A stretch of 64,000 bases of DNA from Pontibacillus chungwhensis BH030062 (GCF_000770675.1 NZ_AVBG01000010.1:84189-148188); one strand, 5' to 3'; counted from the first letter of the stretch, positions 34,900 to 44,089 are shown. Program-made: numbers and translations. Notes: a model not told the origin generated them from the sequence alone.

Positions 34900-36092
34900 C
34901 TAAATCCGCCCCCTTTTTCATACCCAGATAAACGACGACGTTCCCGGTTTAACACATAACTGAGTCCAAACAGAAGAATACCTCCGATGAAGAAAAAGAC
35001 CGATTTGTTAAGGAAATCCCAAGCTAACTGAACGTATGCAATCAACGTACTAACTAGAAAGGCACCTGTTCCGAAATTGACTAGACCAATAGACTCCCGC
35101 TTCGTCCCAATGATTAGATAACCAACCGACAATACGTATAATAGGACTAGCGCGATTACCCCTGCATTCCCTCCTACATACACAATCGGCAGAAACAGCA
35201 AGAGATTCAGCACACCAATAGTACGGTCTTTCACCAATAAAACAAGTAACCCTGTTAATACAATATGGACAATGAGGAAGGTTACGTTTACGTCCCATCG
35301 CTCCATCACCCATGAATCGAGCAGGAAAACCTCAATGGCCTTTAAGAGAAAGGCAGCACCGATACTTGTGATTTGCAAGGATGGGAAACGGAAGATTGAG
35401 AGATTAGACGCAACATAAAGGAGTAACCACAGGAAAAGCAACCAAACATAGTCATGTCCTCCGGCAAAGACAAGAACAAGGGACTGAAGAACATACCCAA
35501 ACCCATATAACAATGCCAGAAAGTCACGGCGCAAGCGAACTAGCTCAAAGCCTCCCCCCATTACGAATAAAAGAAAGATCCCCAAATGAGCTTCTCCGTA
35601 TGTCATCCAACTATATATTTGCCCCACCGTTAAGATGGCAAAAGTTAAATAAAGGAGTGGTTGTTCCCTTCTAGCCATGTATACCAATAGAGCAGCTACT
35701 CCCCATAAGAAAAAAGTCGTCGCACTATAAGACATGTAATGATACATTTGTCCGGTCAAAATCATCGATTCTCCGAATAGCAGAACTCCTATGGCATAAA
35801 ATGATGTGCCTAGCGCTTTGGACCCTCTTTGATAAGCGCGTTCCCCGAAGAAGTAAAAGCCAAGGAGTGACACAATCAAAATCCCCATCTTTAAGATGTT
35901 TGGCATGAAAGACCAGTTTGAAGCCACAAAAGTCAGGAATCCTAATCCAATAAACAAACCACCAAAAATCGTTAGCAATCCTCTTGAGTTTCTGTTCGGA
36001 TACCTTTTGATGATTTGTTCATATTGCTCTCTAGAAATAATCCCTTCTTCCACCCAGGATGCTGCTTCTTTTTCCAACAAAGATCGTTTCAC
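34896..36092 (-). CDS. DUF2157 membrane protein
   Basis: 398 residues. A soluble N-terminal part ('EAASWVEEGIISREQYEQII', about 8-27) is followed by about twelve membrane helices, the DUF2157 layout. The N-terminal motif is the recognisable feature. It is the middle gene of a three-gene operon: 6 bp after the DUF418 gene and overlapping the GDYXXLXY gene by 4 bp. The function is unknown. Confidence 0.82.
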   Translation of the reverse strand: MKRSLLEKEAASWVEEGIISREQYEQIIKRYPNRNSRGLLTIFGGLFIGLGFLTFVASNWSFMPNILKMGILIVSLLGFYFFGERAYQRGSKALGTSFYAIGVLLFGESMILTGQMYHYMSYSATTFFLWGVAALLVYMARREQPLLYLTFAILTVGQIYSWMTYGEAHLGIFLLFVMGGGFELVRLRRDFLALLYGFGYVLQSLVLVFAGGHDYVWLLFLWLLLYVASNLSIFRFPSLQITSIGAAFLLKAIEVFLLDSWVMERWDVNVTFLIVHIVLTGLLVLLVKDRTIGVLNLLLFLPIVYVGGNAGVIALVLLYVLSVGYLIIGTKRESIGLVNFGTGAFLVSTLIAYVQLAWDFLNKSVFFFIGGILLFGLSYVLNRERRRLSGYEKGGGFR

Positions 36093-36098
36093 ACACCC

Positions 36099-37256
36099 TC
36101 ACCTCATCTTTTCTTTAGATCGTTTAAGAGGTTGGACCTGTCTGTATGTAAAAACTCGCCAGACCCACTCCACTACCCCGTACCGAAAGACCTTCAACCA
36201 CAGGAAGCTTCCAAAGACTTGAAGTGTGTAGATGACGACTACAAGAACCACATTCCACACGGGAGAAACATCTCCATACAATCCTAAACCTACACCGTAA
36301 AAGAGCAGGAAACATAGAACAGATTGGAAAATATAATTACTTAATGAAAGTTTCCCAACATATTGAAACGGGACCAAGAGTTTTTCTTTTTTGTTCCAAA
36401 GCAGCGTAATCATCGTCATGTAAAAGATTGCTGAAGCTGTTCCGCCGATGTTATCCTGCGCAGTACTAAACCACTCAGGATTTCCATACATGTATGGTCC
36501 GATTTTAAAAACAACAAATAGAATGAAACTGATTCCCCCTATTTGCTTGAGCGTTTTCTCATGCTTGATAGGTTCGTGCAACCATCGCTTCTTAGCAGCG
36601 ATGACACCAAGTACCATAACAGGCCATATCGATGTTGCCAAAAAGACCCATTGATACACAGAAGCGTAGACGAGTTGCCACGTTTCCCAGTTTTCTGACC
36701 AAATCGAAAGCAAACTGTCTGACTGATAAGCAGTAAATGCTTTATCAATAAGAAACTGATTCGCCTGACCAAGCTGATCACGAAAACTGTAATACCCAAA
36801 TGTGACATACGTCGTAAATATCACCAAGACGGTAAGAGCCACCCAGCTCATCACCTTAACAGACCATTTCAACAATGGAAGGAGCAAGAATCCTAACACA
36901 CCGTATGTTAATAAAATATCCCCATACCAGATCAAGATCCCATGGATGAGTCCAAAAACAATTAAGACACTCAACCTACGTGTAAGCACTGTTGAATAAT
37001 GAAGTCCCTTACCTTCTAAGCTTTCCTTCATCATATACAAACCAAATCCAAATAAGAACGAAAAAAGCGTATAAAAGCTTGCCTGAAAGAACATATCAAT
37101 ACCAGACTGAACAGCGCGGTTCAGTTCGCCGGTCCAAGCCTCTTCTCCACCAAACATAAAGTATGGCGCGTTAAACGAGGGCATGTTTACCATGAAAATT
37201 CCAAAAATGGCCAATCCCCTTGCCGCGTCAATCCACGGCAATCGTTTACTTTTCAC
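36099..37256 (-). CDS. DUF418-family membrane protein (YeiB-like)
   Basis: 385 residues and about ten membrane helices. It begins 'LPWIDAARGLAIFGIFMVN', the conserved opening of DUF418 proteins, which are distantly related to acyltransferase-3 proteins. The C-terminal DUF418 block contains 'YVGKLSLSNYIFQSVL' and 'GSFLWLKVFRYGVVEWVWR'. The biochemical activity is unknown. It is the first gene of the operon and divergent from gerP. Confidence 0.88.
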   Translation of the reverse strand: MKSKRLPWIDAARGLAIFGIFMVNMPSFNAPYFMFGGEEAWTGELNRAVQSGIDMFFQASFYTLFSFLFGFGLYMMKESLEGKGLHYSTVLTRRLSVLIVFGLIHGILIWYGDILLTYGVLGFLLLPLLKWSVKVMSWVALTVLVIFTTYVTFGYYSFRDQLGQANQFLIDKAFTAYQSDSLLSIWSENWETWQLVYASVYQWVFLATSIWPVMVLGVIAAKKRWLHEPIKHEKTLKQIGGISFILFVVFKIGPYMYGNPEWFSTAQDNIGGTASAIFYMTMITLLWNKKEKLLVPFQYVGKLSLSNYIFQSVLCFLLFYGVGLGLYGDVSPVWNVVLVVVIYTLQVFGSFLWLKVFRYGVVEWVWRVFTYRQVQPLKRSKEKMR

Positions 37257-37335
37257 GAATCCTCACCTCCTAATCACCTATGTACCTTAACTTTACGTTA
37301 ATCTCGCCGGAAGAAGCAATTTTTTTAGACGATTA

Positions 37336-37364
37336 ACACGTTCTCTCATCTCTCTCATAAGCTA
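37336..37364 (+). promoter_or_regulatory. candidate sigma-K promoter of gerP
   Basis: ACA at 37336-37338, 17 bp, then CATAAGCTA (37356-37364), which fits the sigma-K -10 consensus CATANNNTA. It lies 21 bp before the gerPA start. gerP operons are known to be transcribed in the mother cell by sigma-K. Confidence 0.65.
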
Positions 37365-37384
37365 ATCATAAAGGAGGTATGCCT

Positions 37385-37612
37385 ATGCCAGCTCAGGTGG
37401 GAGCCGTTAAGGTAGTAAACATTTCAGGCTCTGCAATATTTAATATCGGCGATGTCTACGCCATGGCTCCCCAGAGTTCCGCAAAAACCTTTGCTGGGGG
37501 CGGGTCCTTTAACACTGGTGATGGCATTCATATCGATTTATCTGAATCCACTACAACGGTTTATGACCAAGATGTCGTTGATCAATCTACAATTGAGGAT
37601 TTTGAAAAATAG
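37385..37612 (+). CDS. gerPA: spore germination protein GerPA
   Basis: 75 residues of the GerPA/GerPF family: 'AQVGAVKVVNISGSAIFNIGDVYAMAPQSSAKTFAGGG' (recognised in parts) and 'NTGDGIH'. GerP proteins are made in the mother cell, sit in the coat, and let germinants reach the inner-membrane receptors. GGAGG is 7 bp before the ATG at 37385, so the ATG at 37379 (1 bp) is rejected. It is the first of six genes in the order A-B-C-D-E-F. Confidence 0.92.
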   Translation: MPAQVGAVKVVNISGSAIFNIGDVYAMAPQSSAKTFAGGGSFNTGDGIHIDLSESTTTVYDQDVVDQSTIEDFEK

Positions 37613-37626
37613 GGAGGAACGGGCAT

Positions 37627-37866
37627 ATGAATTACACGATCCATCAGTCTATCAATATTCACTTTTTAAAAGTGGGATCTGTATCCAATTCCTCAGTTTT
37701 TCAAATTGGCAGTGCAGGCGTTATCCAGGCGCGTTCTAGCCTTTATAATACAGGAGGATACACTGAACCTGCAGAGGAAGCTGAGGCGATTGGAGAAGGG
37801 GAAGGTGGAGGAGGTGGAACAGGAGGAGAAGGTGGATCCCCTCTTGTTCCTTTATCAATCTCCTAA
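37627..37866 (+). CDS. gerPB: spore germination protein GerPB
   Basis: 79 residues. 'TIHQSINIHFLKVGSVSNSS' and 'VFQIGSAGVIQARSSLYNTG' are GerPB features. The C-terminal third is a low-complexity Glu/Gly run ('EGEGGGGGTGGEGG'). The ribosome site is GGGAGGAACG, 11 bp after gerPA. Confidence 0.88.
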   Translation: MNYTIHQSINIHFLKVGSVSNSSVFQIGSAGVIQARSSLYNTGGYTEPAEEAEAIGEGEGGGGGTGGEGGSPLVPLSIS

Positions 37867-37932
37867 TCTTCACACTTTTCCTAATTGGTGCATACAGTAT
37901 TCTAGGTAAGTGCCTAGAAAGGGGGAGATTGA

Positions 37933-38547
37933 GTGCAGTATATGGATTCATGGACCCAGTATTTAGAGAAGCTTCATAAGCTCGTGGAATCGCAAACAGA
38001 GAAAATGAAAGAATTAGAGAAGCGAGTCGGTGAACTTGAGAAGAAGACAGAAGAGAACCAACGCCCTTCCACCAATATCGAAAAAATCGAATACAACTTT
38101 GATCAATTAAAAATCGAAACCCTGGAAGGGACGCTTAATATTGGCTTAACCCCCCAGAACGGAAAGGACTTTGGTATTGAAGACCTTGCGATAGAAGAAA
38201 AGCCCTTTCCTCCTAAACTTAGCGGAGGTCAGGCTGTGAAAGATAAAATTATATCTGATTTACAAAATTACCTAACCAATCAAGGACCACGGGACCTACA
38301 ACAAATCGCTGGGCAATACGGTCGCCATTATGATTCAACCTATCAGCAATTTATTCTACAAGATATACAGAAACAACTCGATGATCGTGTAGCCCATTAC
38401 CTTGAGCAATCTAATGCATCTGACGGAATGATCGACGACGCAAAGATTCAATCTATATCCCAACAGGTCAAACAAGAAATCTACGAATCCCTCCATCATT
38501 TCATCCAAAACCAAAGCCATAAAGGAGATGAACCTGGTGAAGTTTGA
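37933..38547 (+). CDS. gerPC: spore germination protein GerPC
   Basis: 204 residues. An N-terminal coiled coil (about 10-50: 'LHKLVESQTEKMKELEKRVG') is followed by 'IEKIEYNFDQLKIETLEGTLNIGL', the GerPC core, seen here in parts. The start may be the GTG at 37933 (6 bp from GGGGGAG) or the ATG at 37942. It is the third gene and overlaps gerPD slightly or abuts it. GerPC is thought to recruit the other GerP proteins to the coat. Confidence 0.9.
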   Translation: MQYMDSWTQYLEKLHKLVESQTEKMKELEKRVGELEKKTEENQRPSTNIEKIEYNFDQLKIETLEGTLNIGLTPQNGKDFGIEDLAIEEKPFPPKLSGGQAVKDKIISDLQNYLTNQGPRDLQQIAGQYGRHYDSTYQQFILQDIQKQLDDRVAHYLEQSNASDGMIDDAKIQSISQQVKQEIYESLHHFIQNQSHKGDEPGEV

Positions 38548-38746
38548 AGTGCATAACTGTGGACTAAATGTGGGGAACATCCGAGTTCAAGGTGTTTCCT
38601 CATCTTCTGTTTTTTTAATTGGGGACAATGAATCAATTGCCCTCTCATCTATCTTTGATACGCCGCCCGAATCCTTTATCGTCGGCCCGCTAGTCCCGCT
38701 CACAGAAAGAAAGCGTAAGAAAGACAAGAGAGAAAAAGATGTATAA
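38537..38746 (+). CDS. gerPD: spore germination protein GerPD
   Basis: 69 residues starting at GTG 38537: 'KFEVHNCGLNVGNIRVQGVS' then 'SSVFLIGD', typical of GerPD, with a Lys/Arg-rich tail. An ATG at 38528 is in frame but directly abuts AAAGGAG, whereas the GTG is 10 bp away. The end overlaps gerPE by 8 bp. Confidence 0.85.
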   Translation: MKFEVHNCGLNVGNIRVQGVSSSSVFLIGDNESIALSSIFDTPPESFIVGPLVPLTERKRKKDKREKDV

Positions 38747-39119
38747 ACGTACGTCTTGTGTGAATCAAGTAAAAATCAACTCTCTTACCCTTAGTTCCAT
38801 TTTTGAAATTGGAGATGCAGAAGAAGCAACACCTCGCTCTAGAGCCTTAGCTGTTCAAAAGGAAGGCGCCTTATTCTCAGATCGAGACTTCCCATTCAGC
38901 GACTTCCCCATCTACTCAGCGGAATTACCCGGCTTTGATCGTCAACTTATGATCGATCAAACAAGAGTGCCGTGCGACCCCTATATCCATGTAGACTCCG
39001 TTCACATTGAAGGGGTGTCTTCTGCATCTGTCTTTCAAATCGGTAACCTCGACCACATTGAATCCGAAGTCCGCATTAAACATTTCCGCATCTTAAAAGA
39101 GAAGGATGACGAACAATAA
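38739..39119 (+). CDS. gerPE: spore germination protein GerPE
   Basis: 126 residues. It has 'RTSCVNQVKINSLTLSSIFE' followed by 'IGD', and a second internal repeat of the same pattern, 'VDSVHIEGVSSASVFQIGN', near 85-105. The GerP 'SSxFxIGD' motif therefore occurs twice, as is usual for GerPE. It is coupled to gerPD by overlap. Confidence 0.9.
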   Translation: MYKRTSCVNQVKINSLTLSSIFEIGDAEEATPRSRALAVQKEGALFSDRDFPFSDFPIYSAELPGFDRQLMIDQTRVPCDPYIHVDSVHIEGVSSASVFQIGNLDHIESEVRIKHFRILKEKDDEQ

Positions 39120-39173
39120 GGCATAGGTTGCATACCCTATGAAGAGAGACTTCTTATAAGGAAGGTGATCACC

Positions 39174-39389
39174 ATGCCATCCATTGTCGGACCTATTAAA
39201 ATTAACAGCGTAGGCGGAGGCGTTATTAACTTTGGAGACTCATTCTACATTTCTCCAAAAAGCTCCTCTAAATCAAATACTGGTTCCGGAAGTGCCAACA
39301 CAGGCGACTTCATCAATACGAACAACGGCATTAGCTCCACGAACCCATTTGATCCCGATGGCGTTGACCAGCCAACAGTTGCCACCTAG
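39174..39389 (+). CDS. gerPF: spore germination protein GerPF
   Basis: 71 residues: 'PSIVGPIKINSVGGGVINFGD' (in parts), 'SPKSSSKSNTGSG' and 'NTGDFI', the GerPF signature. AAGGAAGGTGATC precedes the ATG at 39174; the ATG at 39165 lies inside the ribosome site. It is the last gene of the operon, with a strong terminator. Confidence 0.92.
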   Translation: MPSIVGPIKINSVGGGVINFGDSFYISPKSSSKSNTGSGSANTGDFINTNNGISSTNPFDPDGVDQPTVAT

Positions 39390-39395
39390 ATGGGT

Positions 39396-39428
39396 AAAGA
39401 CGAAATTACATCATGTAATTTCGTCTTT
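39396..39428. terminator. terminator of the gerP operon
   Basis: AAAGACGAAATTACA / TGTAATTTCGTCTTT, a 15-bp stem with a 3-base loop, followed by ATTTATT. Confidence 0.92.
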
Positions 39429-39450
39429 ATTTATTACTGAAACTGGGAGA

Positions 39451-39633
39451 ACGTTTCCGTTAGCTTTTATTGAGAGGAAGGAGGGCCTGGAAACCACTCG
39501 CTTTCCTGTGGGGAGCTGGTGAGCCTCCTCAGCCGGCTACGCCGGCCTCCGGGGTCTCACCTAGGCTCTTCTGCCCACGGGAGTCTCGCAGTTTCCAGGC
39601 CCTCCTTTTCCATATTTGGAGAAACGGAAACGC
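39451..39633. repeat. modular palindromic element, copy E1 (simple form)
   Basis: It is bounded by ACGTTTCCGTT and AACGGAAACGC. The outer stem pairs GAGGGCCTGGAAAC with GTTTCCAGGCCCTC. Inside are CACTCGCTTTCCTGTGGGGA, GAGCCTCCTC, GGGGTCTCACCTAGG and GGGAGTCTCGCAG blocks that recur in the same order in the other eight copies. It contains no credible gene; ORFs crossing it are read-through of the repeat. Confidence 0.92.
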
Positions 39634-39780
39634 ACCATATATGGGAGCTAAGAACTTAAGAGCGTTTGCGGGCGTCCGACCCTCCCCTTATCACAAGGGA
39701 AAGTTCCCATCAAACCGAAATAAATAAGATAAACGTACCGCGAATCATAGCAAGAGATCTCTCTTTTTCCACAAATCGCA

Positions 39781-40024
39781 CGTTTCCGTTACACCATATA
39801 TGGCAGAGGTGGTTCGGGAAATCGCGAGACTCCTGCGGCAGTAGGAGCCTAGGGGAGACCCCGGAAAGCGCGTAGCGATTGAGGAGGCCTTTAAAAGGAA
39901 GAGGAAGTTCGACTAAGACCGTCACGTCCTGTGACAACGTCGAACGACCCCACGTCGTGTGGGGCCGCGGAAAGCGAGTGATTTCCCGAACCACCTCCCG
40001 CTCAAATTTAGCTAACGGAAACAT
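39781..40024. repeat. modular palindromic element, copy E2 (with cassette 1)
   Basis: CGTTTCCGTT...AACGGAAACA ends. The outer stem is GAGGTGGTTCGGGAAATC / GATTTCCCGAACCACCTC. In the right half it carries an insert (about 39904-39968) made of nested hairpins: GTTCGAC/GTCGAAC around GTCACGTCCTGTGAC, then CCCCAC/GTGGGG. The same insert is found in E6 and E7. Confidence 0.92.
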
Positions 40025-40031
40025 AACACAC

Positions 40032-40066
40032 AAAAACGGCCAAGGGGTTTCTTCCTTGGCCGTTTT
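40032..40066. terminator. terminator of addB-addA-yisB
   Basis: AAAACGGCCAAGG (40033-40045) / CCTTGGCCGTTTT (40053-40065), with A run on the left for minus-strand transcription. Confidence 0.9.
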
Positions 40067-40071
40067 ACTGG

Positions 40072-40359
40072 TTATTTTTTGCGGTTGGCTTTTTTAATGG
40101 TAATCTTCTTCTGGGGATCTTGTTTCTTTACCCATTTAATATATTTCTCCATATCAGGATGGTCACGGAGGCGTTCGATCGTGTTGTAAAATCCGGCTAA
40201 TTCTGCATTGGTGAATAATGCATGAATTTGCTTGTGACAGGCTTTGCACAATTCAGCGGTTGGGCCTTCTGCGCCTCCGTACTGCCTCGGGACTAAGTGG
40301 TGTTCGGTTGTTTCTATAGGACCGCGTCCACATAATTCACACGATTCCTGCTGGGCCAT
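40072..40359 (-). CDS. yisB: HNH-type small protein, YisB-like
   Basis: 95 residues. It shows 'CELCGR...TTEHHLVPRQYGG' and 'LCKACHKQIHALF', so two CxxC pairs and the HH...H of a zinc-bound HNH nuclease fold. In B. subtilis yisB lies between sbcC and gerPF; here it follows addA by 4 bp, so sbcD and sbcC are missing from this site. Likely a DNA- or RNA-processing nuclease. GAGAGGTGATGAA precedes the start and includes the addA stop. Confidence 0.85.
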   Translation of the reverse strand: MAQQESCELCGRGPIETTEHHLVPRQYGGAEGPTAELCKACHKQIHALFTNAELAGFYNTIERLRDHPDMEKYIKWVKKQDPQKKITIKKANRKK

Positions 40360-40363
40360 TTCA

Positions 40364-43300
40364 TCACCTCTCGTCTACTCGTGTTAACATCGATGCATCA
40401 AAGAAATAAAGGTATTGGGCTATAATGGGTCTCTGCCAAATGCGACTGAGTGCTTCTGCATAAAGAGAAAGCTGGGTTCTGTATCGCTCTTTTAACGACT
40501 CTTCCCCTTGTCCTTCTTGGATTTTATCCGTCTTGTAATCAAGAATGATCCAGCCGTTGTCACCAGGGATGATACAGTCGATGACACCTTGGACAAATAC
40601 TTTCTCATCAGTTTCTTCTGTCCAGTCGGCATACACTTCGTGAGCGGGTAACGTTAAGGTGAACGGCACTTCGCGATGGACTTCTGTAGAATTCATAATC
40701 ATCTCGCCCATTTCGCTTTCAAAGAATGCTTCGATGGCTTCCACGTTAATCGCATCGGCTTCCTCTCTTGTGAGGTGTTCTTTTTCTACGTAAAGTTCCA
40801 CATACTCTTCAATTTCAGCCGCTGTTAATTTCCTTGTAAACGGCAAGAGCTGCATGACCGTGTGCATGGCGCTACCTGCTTCCGCTGCTGTTAAGGAGCG
40901 GTTTTCCTGCATGAAGCGAGGACGCTGAACTATGGGTGCCTTGAATTCACGAATTAACGAGTCGGCACTATATTCATCAGGTACTTCACGCTGACGCTTC
41001 AGTTCTGTCACCGACTGCTTTGCACGATGGTGGATCGCATTTTGGTGCGGGTAAATAAAGGACAAGCGCCGGTTAACTTCTTCCTCTTCACCTCTTGTTT
41101 CATCCACCTGCTTCCACTCTCGAATCGCTTCTTCTAGCGCTTCACTTTGTTTCTCTTCCACGCGATTTGGATTCGCATACGCACTGCTATGAAGAAGACT
41201 AATGCGCCACGTGGATTCATCGTTCACAATGACTTCAGGTACACGCATAATAGAACCAGCGCCACGCAATTCCTCATTCTGCTCATGGCGAATAAGAGCC
41301 GGAGCGACCCAGTCCAAATAGGATTTTGATTCTAAACGATAATGAGCCGGGAGTACCCAGTGTGGATGTTCGACCCATTCACGCCATTTATCTAGCTTCT
41401 TCTCAAGTGATGCTACGTTCCCTATCATAACGAGCTTCTCTTTCGCACGTGTTAATGCTACATACAGTACGCGCATCTCCTCAGCAAGAAGCTCACGTTG
41501 TTTTTCCTTTTTCAAAGCATGGTAGGCAAGCGTTGGGTACATGATCCGCTTCTCTGGATCTATAAACTTACTACCGAAACCATGATCCTTATGGAGTAAG
41601 TATTTCGACATTAAATCCTGCTGGTTGAATTGTTTATCCATACCACCAAGGAGAACGGCAGGAAACTCAAGACCTTTACTTTTATGGATCGTCATGATGC
41701 GGACAACGTCTTCTTGTTCACCTAAAGCCTTCGCTGCACCAAGGTCCTCGCCTCGTTCTTCGATTCGTTCAATAAAACGAAGAAAACGGAATAATCCTCT
41801 GAATGATGTAGCTTCATAACTGCGCGAGCGGTCATAAAGGGCACGGAGGTTAGCCTGACGTTGACGTCCGCCCGGAATGCCTCCAACAAAGTCATAGTAC
41901 CCCGTTTCTCTGTAAACTTGCCAAATCAGCTCTGATAAAGACCCTTGTCTTGCCCTTACACGCCACGTTTCAAGTCTCATAAGGAAATGTTCGACTTTTT
42001 CAATTAAGCTAGCGTCATCCCCTACACGCTTGTATGCTTTTAGAGCTTCATAATAAGACGCTTTCCGCTTTGCTAAACGAACATTTGTAAGCTCATCTTC
42101 GTTCAATCCAACAATCGGAGAGCGAAGAACAGAAGCGAGTGGAATATCTTGTCTAGGGTTATCGATAACTTTCAAGAGGCTGATCATAATTTTAATTTCA
42201 ATCGCTTCAAAATATCCGGAAGACAACTCTGCATAAACCGGGATCCCTTGTTGCTTTAGCTCTTCAACAATGGTCGGTGCCCATGTCATGGAACGCATGA
42301 GGATCACGATATCGCGGAATTGGATACTTCGCTTCATCCCAGTCGCTTTATCCACAACCTGCAGCGCTTCTTCATCCCCGTGGCCAAGCCATTGTTTAAT
42401 CTTTTGGGCATAAGCACGAGCTTCGATTTGAGCTTTTTCAAGATCCTGAAACCCTTCTTCTCCCGCTTCTAGTTCAGATGGATCTTCAGGCGCCTGGCGG
42501 TCAATAATCATTAGTTCTGCATCAGCATCCGCTGAAGTGAGTTCATCGTAGATCGTATTGCTGTAAATAAGCTCGGCATCTTTGTCATACGTCATCTCTC
42601 CAACTTCTTCATCAAGAAGCTGGCGGAAAATATAGTTCGTCCCATGAAGAACTTCCTTTCGACTACGGAAGTTACGCGCTAAGTCAATGCGTTCTGAAGG
42701 ATGGTCTTGTGCCGCGAATTCTTTATATTTTTGCAAGAACAGCGTCGGTTCAGCGTGACGGAAGCGATAAATACTTTGCTTTACGTCTCCTACCATGAAG
42801 AGATTCCCCGCATGCTCCCCATCTGTCACCATTCGTAAAATGGTTTCTTGAACAAGGTTCGTATCCTGATATTCGTCTACTAACAGTTCTGTGAACTGAG
42901 ACTGATATCCCTTTGCTACTTCTGAAGGCTGAATATCCCCAGGTGTTGACTCATCATCCATCAACACTTGTAAGCAATAGTGTTCAAGGTCGGCAAAGTC
43001 AACAAGGGCTTGCTCTTTCTTCTTCTTTTGGAAACGTTCGTGAAACTCTTTCACAAGCAACATAAGCTGGTCGACAACAGGGGCAAGTGTCTGCATATCG
43101 CCTAGATGAGCAGCAAGGGAACGAGCAAACCAATCCTCTTTAAGGGAGGTAAAGCGTTTCTTATAACGATCACGAAGAGCCTTCACCTGATCCTTTAACT
43201 CATCAGAACACTCAACCTTTTTACGAGACAGGGCTTTAAACCCTCCTGAAGTCTCCATGAACTGTTGGAGGTCATGCCAGGAAATGTCCACGAGGCCTAG

Positions 43301-44089
43301 AGCATTTTGCATCTTCTCTCGGTCGTCATCAATAGCTTCTGCGTAATGATAAGGACCATCAGGCTCACGAGTCAGATTCAACGCTTGTTCTGAATCAGCA
43401 AGCATGGCGTGAAGCTGACTTTTCACTTCGCGTTTTAAAATATTGAGCCACTCAATATCCCCTTCAGGCGTATCTTCTGAAACGTGGTACATCGCAGAAA
43501 CTTTCTCCATCCACGTCTCTGGCCAAGGATTCTGCATGGCGAAGGTATACACAGAAAGCATGAGTGATTCAACTTCCTGATCACTTCTGTCCCCTGAGAA
43601 ACGATTGACCACTTCAAAGAAAGCATCCCGTTCTTCTCCGTCTTTCCCGTACCACTCTTCAAACAGATCCTCTAAGATCTCCTGACGAATAAGGTCGCCC
43701 TCTACTTCATCTGCAATCCGAAACTGAGGGTCTAAATCAAGCTGATAAGCGTAACGGCGTACAACGTCTAAACAGAAAGAGTGAAGCGTCGAGATCGAGG
43801 CGCGTTGCAATAAGGAAAGTTGTTTCTTCAAGTGCATCGAGCTTGGGTTCTCCTCAAGAGCTTTCTCAAGAGCTTCCCCTACACGGTTTCGCATTTCCTG
43901 TGCAGCAGCATTTGTGAATGTCACAACAAGCAAGGTATCAATGTCTGTTGGGTTATCCTGATTCAAGAGTTTCTGAATAATACGTTCAACGAGAACAGCG
44001 GTTTTCCCTGATCCGGCAGCTGCTGATACGAGAACGTCTTTCCCGCTTGTGTATATGGCTTGTTCTTGTTCTGGTGTCCAGGATGGCAT
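40364..44089 (-). CDS. addA: ATP-dependent helicase/nuclease subunit A
   Basis: 1241 residues, normal for AddA. It is a UvrD-type helicase with Walker A 'AAAGSGKT' (23-30), motif Ia 'VVTFTNAAAQEM', motif II 'LLVDEYQDTN' (about 410) and late motifs 'IMTIHKSKGLEFP' and 'VLYVALTRAKEK'. The C-terminal RecB-type nuclease is seen in 'FVQGVIDCII' and 'WIILDYKTDKI' (about 1170-1190). With AddB it resects double-strand breaks to Chi. The start overlaps the addB stop by 1 bp. Confidence 0.95.
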   Translation of the reverse strand: MPSWTPEQEQAIYTSGKDVLVSAAAGSGKTAVLVERIIQKLLNQDNPTDIDTLLVVTFTNAAAQEMRNRVGEALEKALEENPSSMHLKKQLSLLQRASISTLHSFCLDVVRRYAYQLDLDPQFRIADEVEGDLIRQEILEDLFEEWYGKDGEERDAFFEVVNRFSGDRSDQEVESLMLSVYTFAMQNPWPETWMEKVSAMYHVSEDTPEGDIEWLNILKREVKSQLHAMLADSEQALNLTREPDGPYHYAEAIDDDREKMQNALGLVDISWHDLQQFMETSGGFKALSRKKVECSDELKDQVKALRDRYKKRFTSLKEDWFARSLAAHLGDMQTLAPVVDQLMLLVKEFHERFQKKKKEQALVDFADLEHYCLQVLMDDESTPGDIQPSEVAKGYQSQFTELLVDEYQDTNLVQETILRMVTDGEHAGNLFMVGDVKQSIYRFRHAEPTLFLQKYKEFAAQDHPSERIDLARNFRSRKEVLHGTNYIFRQLLDEEVGEMTYDKDAELIYSNTIYDELTSADADAELMIIDRQAPEDPSELEAGEEGFQDLEKAQIEARAYAQKIKQWLGHGDEEALQVVDKATGMKRSIQFRDIVILMRSMTWAPTIVEELKQQGIPVYAELSSGYFEAIEIKIMISLLKVIDNPRQDIPLASVLRSPIVGLNEDELTNVRLAKRKASYYEALKAYKRVGDDASLIEKVEHFLMRLETWRVRARQGSLSELIWQVYRETGYYDFVGGIPGGRQRQANLRALYDRSRSYEATSFRGLFRFLRFIERIEERGEDLGAAKALGEQEDVVRIMTIHKSKGLEFPAVLLGGMDKQFNQQDLMSKYLLHKDHGFGSKFIDPEKRIMYPTLAYHALKKEKQRELLAEEMRVLYVALTRAKEKLVMIGNVASLEKKLDKWREWVEHPHWVLPAHYRLESKSYLDWVAPALIRHEQNEELRGAGSIMRVPEVIVNDESTWRISLLHSSAYANPNRVEEKQSEALEEAIREWKQVDETRGEEEEVNRRLSFIYPHQNAIHHRAKQSVTELKRQREVPDEYSADSLIREFKAPIVQRPRFMQENRSLTAAEAGSAMHTVMQLLPFTRKLTAAEIEEYVELYVEKEHLTREEADAINVEAIEAFFESEMGEMIMNSTEVHREVPFTLTLPAHEVYADWTEETDEKVFVQGVIDCIIPGDNGWIILDYKTDKIQEGQGEESLKERYRTQLSLYAEALSRIWQRPIIAQYLYFFDASMLTRVDER

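Noticed and set aside
39470..40033. ORFs of 69-107 residues on both strands
   Set aside because: They cover palindromic elements E1 and E2; similar ORFs appear in every copy of the element.
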